This document shows positions 24,966 through 27,589 of a stretch of DNA of 27,589 nucleotides, one piece after another (within the stretch, counting starts at the first letter, position 1; each line of letters begins with the position of its first letter). The translations under genes were made by a program, and so were the position numbers. Where the stretch lies: positions 1 through 27,589 of the forward strand of contig CAZADS010000045.1 in assembly GCA_964483985.1 (NCBI GenBank), in the 5' to 3' direction. This stretch comes from CAZADS01 sp964483985 (GTDB lineage: Bacteria; Pseudomonadota; Alphaproteobacteria; Thalassobaculales; Thalassobaculaceae). Below the pieces are notes generated by a model. It was not told the DNA's origin and ran no database searches. It was given only the letters and a program-made list of their open reading frames with translations.

Positions 24966-26075
24966 ATGGAAACGAAAGCTGCCGTCGCAATTGCTGCAGG
25001 CGAGCCCCTCAGCATAGAAACTGTCACATTAGATGGCCCCAATGAAGGAGAGGTTATGGTGGAGATCCAAGCCACTGGAATTTGCCATACCGATGAATTT
25101 ACTCTTTCGGGAGGTGATCCAGAGGGAATTTTTCCGTCTATTCTGGGACACGAGGGTGCCGGCGTAGTTGTAGACATTGGGAGGGGGGTAACAAGCGTAA
25201 AAAAAGGGGATCACGTCATTCCCCTTTACACACCGGAGTGCAGACAGTGTAAATCTTGCCTTTCCGGAAAAACCAATTTGTGTACAGCCATAAGGGGAAC
25301 GCAAGGTCAAGGGCTTATGCCTGATGGTACTAGTCGCTTTAAGCTAGGGGGAGAAACTCTTTATCATTATATGGGGTGCTCTACTTTTGCTAATCATACG
25401 GTTTTGCCTGAAATTGCAGTCGCTAAAATTAGAGAAGATGCTCCATTTGACAAAGTTTGCTATATTGGTTGTGGCGTCACAACTGGCATTGGAGCGGTAA
25501 TTAATACGGCAAAAGTCGAAGCTGGGGCAAACTGCGTGGTTTTTGGGCTAGGCGGCATTGGCCTAAATGTTCTTCAAGGGTTAAAAATGGTTGGTGCTAA
25601 TAAAATAATAGGAGTTGATATTAATCCAGACCGTAAAACTCTTGGAGAGAAATTTGGGATGACGCATTTCGTAAACCCCAATGAAATTGAATCGGATTTA
25701 GTACCTTGCTTAGTTGATCTCACAGGTGGCGGAGCAGACTATAGTTTCGAATGTATTGGTAACGTTACTACTATGCGACAGGCGTTGGAATGCGCGCATC
25801 GTGGCTGGGGCGAAAGTATCATTATTGTCGTAGCTGGAGCGGGTCAAGAAATTTCTACTCGTCCTTTACAACTGGTTACTGGACGAGTGTGGAAAGGAAC
25901 CGCATTTGGTGGTGCAAAAGGCCGCCGTGACGTTCCTACGATCGTTGATTGGTATATGGAAGGGAAAATAAACATAGATGATTTAATAACTCATACAATG
26001 CCGTTAGACGAAATTAATAAAGGATTTGATCTTATGCACGCAGGGGAATCTATCCGTTCGGTTGTGATTTATTAA
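24966..26075 (+). CDS. frmA: S-(hydroxymethyl)glutathione dehydrogenase / class III alcohol dehydrogenase
   Basis: This enzyme oxidises the glutathione-formaldehyde adduct with NAD+, detoxifying or using formaldehyde in the cytosol. The 369-residue protein has the normal length. Catalytic zinc ligands are C40 (ATGICHTDEFTLSG), H62/E63 (LGHEGAGVV) and C170 (YIGCGVTTGIGA). The structural zinc site is C92, C95, C98 and C106. The NAD-binding Rossmann motif is VFGLGGIGLN. DPEGIFPSILGHEGAG is typical of class III rather than other alcohol dehydrogenases. GGAG lies eight bases before the ATG. No S-formylglutathione hydrolase gene is adjacent. Only five bases separate its stop from metA. Confidence 0.96.
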   Translation: METKAAVAIAAGEPLSIETVTLDGPNEGEVMVEIQATGICHTDEFTLSGGDPEGIFPSILGHEGAGVVVDIGRGVTSVKKGDHVIPLYTPECRQCKSCLSGKTNLCTAIRGTQGQGLMPDGTSRFKLGGETLYHYMGCSTFANHTVLPEIAVAKIREDAPFDKVCYIGCGVTTGIGAVINTAKVEAGANCVVFGLGGIGLNVLQGLKMVGANKIIGVDINPDRKTLGEKFGMTHFVNPNEIESDLVPCLVDLTGGGADYSFECIGNVTTMRQALECAHRGWGESIIIVVAGAGQEISTRPLQLVTGRVWKGTAFGGAKGRRDVPTIVDWYMEGKINIDDLITHTMPLDEINKGFDLMHAGESIRSVVIY

Positions 26076-26080
26076 CAACC

Positions 26081-26998
26081 ATGCCTATTAAAATTCCTCA
26101 AGATTTACCGGCAAGCGATATTCTGGAGAAAGAAGGTGTTCTTCTCATTAAAGAGAATGATGCAATTCGTCAGGATATCCGGCCCATTCGTATTGCTGTT
26201 TTAAACTTAATGCCCAAAAAAGTAGAAACAGAAACTCAAATTGCTCGAGTGCTGGCCGGCTCGCCGTTGCAAATCGAAATGTATCTCATGGCTCCTACAG
26301 GATACCATCCAAAAAATACTCCTAGAGAGCACATGATCGATTTTTATCGAGAATGGGAAGAAATTAAGGATCAAAAATTCGATGGTTTAATTGTTACGGG
26401 GGCGCCTATTGAACAAATTCCATTTGAAGAGGTTATTTATTGGGATGAATTACGAAGGATCTTCGATTGGTCTCGGAGTCATGTGTTTGGTCTATTTAAT
26501 TTGTGTTGGGGAGCCCAAGCTGCACTTTTTCACTTCTATGGAATCCCAAAGTATCAACTTGGTAATAAAAGATTTGGTATTTATCCGCATAAACTTCAAA
26601 ATAGTCGGTCTGTGTTATTACGTGGTCTGGACGATGAATTCCAAATTCCAGTTTCTCGGCATACAGAAAATAGAAAATCAGACTTCCAACAATTTCCCAA
26701 TCTGGAAATATTGATAGATTCAAATGAAGCTGGATTGTGTTTAGTGCAGGACATGGAACTAAGACATGTTCACATGTTCAATCACCTAGAATATGATTCA
26801 GGGACTTTACACGAGGAATATTGTCGAGATATGAACGCCGGAGCTTCGTTAGAAAGGCCTAAATACTACTATCCAAACGATGACCCAAGTCTTACGCCCG
26901 TTAACACATGGCGAGGCAATGGTCACCTTTTATTTTCTAATTGGGTTAACTACCTTTATCAGAACACACCTTACGACGTAACTCAGATAGGAAACTAG
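26081..26998 (+). CDS. metA: Homoserine O-acyltransferase MetA, predicted to use acetyl-CoA
   Basis: MetA activates homoserine in methionine synthesis. The 305-residue protein has the normal length. The catalytic nucleophile is C142 in LFNLCWGAQAAL, and H235 and E237 (MFNHLEYD) complete the active site. Residue 111 is glutamate (TGAPIEQIPFEEV). In studied family members Glu111 goes with acetyl-CoA, and Gly with succinyl-CoA as in E. coli, so an O-acetyltransferase is predicted. The ATG lies five bases after the frmA stop and has no clear ribosome site, so it is probably coupled to frmA. No SAM-II riboswitch fits in the gap. Confidence 0.95.
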   Translation: MPIKIPQDLPASDILEKEGVLLIKENDAIRQDIRPIRIAVLNLMPKKVETETQIARVLAGSPLQIEMYLMAPTGYHPKNTPREHMIDFYREWEEIKDQKFDGLIVTGAPIEQIPFEEVIYWDELRRIFDWSRSHVFGLFNLCWGAQAALFHFYGIPKYQLGNKRFGIYPHKLQNSRSVLLRGLDDEFQIPVSRHTENRKSDFQQFPNLEILIDSNEAGLCLVQDMELRHVHMFNHLEYDSGTLHEEYCRDMNAGASLERPKYYYPNDDPSLTPVNTWRGNGHLLFSNWVNYLYQNTPYDVTQIGN

Positions 26999-27250
26999 TG
27001 CAAAAATTGCATGTTGAGATAGAAAAACATTCGTTAATTGCTTATTTAACTAACCAAACGTTTGACTAAACAGATGATTATACGAGGAATATTTCCTTTA
27101 AAATACGGTTTGTAATTAACCTATCTCTTGACCAAATCCGCTCGCCGCTGGAAACTAGGTTCAGTCAGTGGGTTCCTAAAATTAATAATTTTTACTTTAG
27201 AGTATCATTCTAAAAATAAAAACAACGAGTGTAACAGGGGAGATAATGCC
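26999..27250 (+). promoter_or_regulatory. AT-rich control region upstream of coxS
   Basis: This is the largest non-coding stretch (252 bases). It holds a five-base stem right after the metA stop (TGCAA-AAA-TTGCA, 26999-27011), not followed by a T run. It also holds a perfect palindrome CAAACGTTTG (27055-27064) and an AT-only inverted repeat AAAATTA-A-TAATTTT (27178-27192). A strong ribosome site for coxS (AGGGGAGA, 27236-27243) closes it. No convincing promoter pair or small ORF was found. The length suggests that the cox genes are regulated on their own. Confidence 0.5.
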
Positions 27251-27589
27251 ATGCCCACCGTAGAAATGACGGTGAACGGAAAGCCTGAATCAGGTGAAGT
27301 AGAAGCGCGCACGCTACTTGTTCAGTTTCTTCGAGAAAATTTAAGGCTAACTGGAACACACGTGGGTTGTGACACTAGCCAGTGCGGTGCATGCGTCGTT
27401 CATGTTAACGGGGATTCCGTAAAGAGTTGTACTATGCTCGCGGTGCAAGCAGAAGGTGCTAACGTAACAACGATAGAAGGTCTGGCTAATGGAGATACTT
27501 TGCATCCTATGCAAGAGGCCTTTCGTAATAATCATGGATTGCAATGTGGGTTTTGTACTCCAGGTATGGTTATGAGTGCCATAGACCTA
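27251..27589 (+). CDS. coxS: CO dehydrogenase-family small iron-sulfur subunit CoxS (cut by window edge)
   Basis: This is the two-cluster [2Fe-2S] subunit of a xanthine oxidase/CO dehydrogenase-type molybdenum enzyme, passing electrons from the large to the flavin subunit. 113 codons are seen of a usual 160 or so. The plant-type ferredoxin domain has C40, C45, C48 and C60 (VGCDTSQCGACVVHVNG and KSC). The second domain starts with C99 and C102 (QCGFCTPGMVMSA); the last two cysteines lie past the edge. The ATG at 27251 has AGGGGAGA seven bases upstream; an ATG at 27246 is out of frame and stops after five codons. Being first after a long leader suggests an S-L-M order, typical of form II enzymes, whose substrate is uncertain. 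Confidence 0.93.
   Translation, partial: MPTVEMTVNGKPESGEVEARTLLVQFLRENLRLTGTHVGCDTSQCGACVVHVNGDSVKSCTMLAVQAEGANVTTIEGLANGDTLHPMQEAFRNNHGLQCGFCTPGMVMSAIDL

Noticed and set aside
26076..26080. SAM-II riboswitch before metA
   Set aside because: The gap between frmA and metA is only five bases, so no room exists.
27347..27544. Minus-strand open frame of 65 residues
   Set aside because: It lies opposite coxS, whose iron-sulfur cysteine motifs are clear on the plus strand.
1..27589. CRISPR arrays, tRNA or rRNA genes, insertion sequences, phage genes
   Set aside because: No regularly spaced repeats, cloverleaf-like segments, transposase or integrase motifs were seen on either strand by eye; a very short or degenerate element could be missed without a search tool.

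Overview
The window is a gene-dense stretch (about 96 % coding) of a low-GC chromosome, by eye about 40 % G+C. It points to a free-living, probably marine alphaproteobacterium. The main evidence is the order dusB-ntrB-ntrC-ntrY-ntrX-trkA-(HAD)-hfq-hflX on the minus strand, opposite ispDF-pgpA-cinA on the plus strand, which is a well-known alphaproteobacterial neighbourhood. The fused IspDF, the Hfq sequence and a class III formaldehyde dehydrogenase agree with this. The exact genus cannot be read from the sequence. No tRNA, rRNA, CRISPR, insertion sequence, phage gene or plasmid function was seen.

Layout. (1) 1-1034, minus strand: groES-groEL, with groEL cut by the window edge, behind a CIRCE operator for HrcA. 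(2) 1056-12343, minus strand: a regulatory block with dusB, the NtrB/NtrC and NtrY/NtrX two-component pairs, the potassium-uptake regulator TrkA, a HAD phosphatase, Hfq and the ribosome-associated GTPase HflX. A good sigma70-type promoter lies in front of hfq. (3) 12427-13224, minus strand: a CcsA/YpjD-like membrane protein between dusB and ispDF. (4) 13290-15505, plus strand: ispDF, pgpA and a stand-alone PncC/CinA C-terminal domain. (5) 15510-16424, minus strand: a 2-methylisocitrate lyase-like enzyme with no other propionate genes beside it. (6) 16590-24188, plus strand: a tightly overlapping ten-gene Mrp-type cation/proton antiporter operon in the order E-F-G-A(C-terminal part)-B-C-D-D-small membrane protein-D. 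(7) 24264-27589, plus strand: coxG, the glutathione-dependent formaldehyde dehydrogenase gene, metA, and the start of coxS, the iron-sulfur subunit of a CO-dehydrogenase-type molybdenum enzyme that continues past the window end.

How the genes work together. NtrB/C and NtrY/X should sense nitrogen status and redox or envelope state, but both response regulators lack the GAFTGA loop that contacts sigma54, so they probably do not act as classical sigma54 activators. Hfq and HflX act after transcription. The Mrp operon and TrkA handle monovalent cations and pH, in keeping with a salty habitat. The right end suggests use of trace C1 compounds: a CoxG-type membrane factor, a CODH-family small subunit and formaldehyde oxidation.

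I did not find a gene set that I can defend as a wholly new system. The best leads are the loss of GAFTGA in both NtrC-family proteins, the Mbh-like order and split MrpA of the Mrp operon with its unassigned 113-residue membrane protein, and the predicted acetyl-CoA specificity of MetA. The longest non-coding stretch is 252 bases (26999-27250), so no gap exceeds 300 bases.
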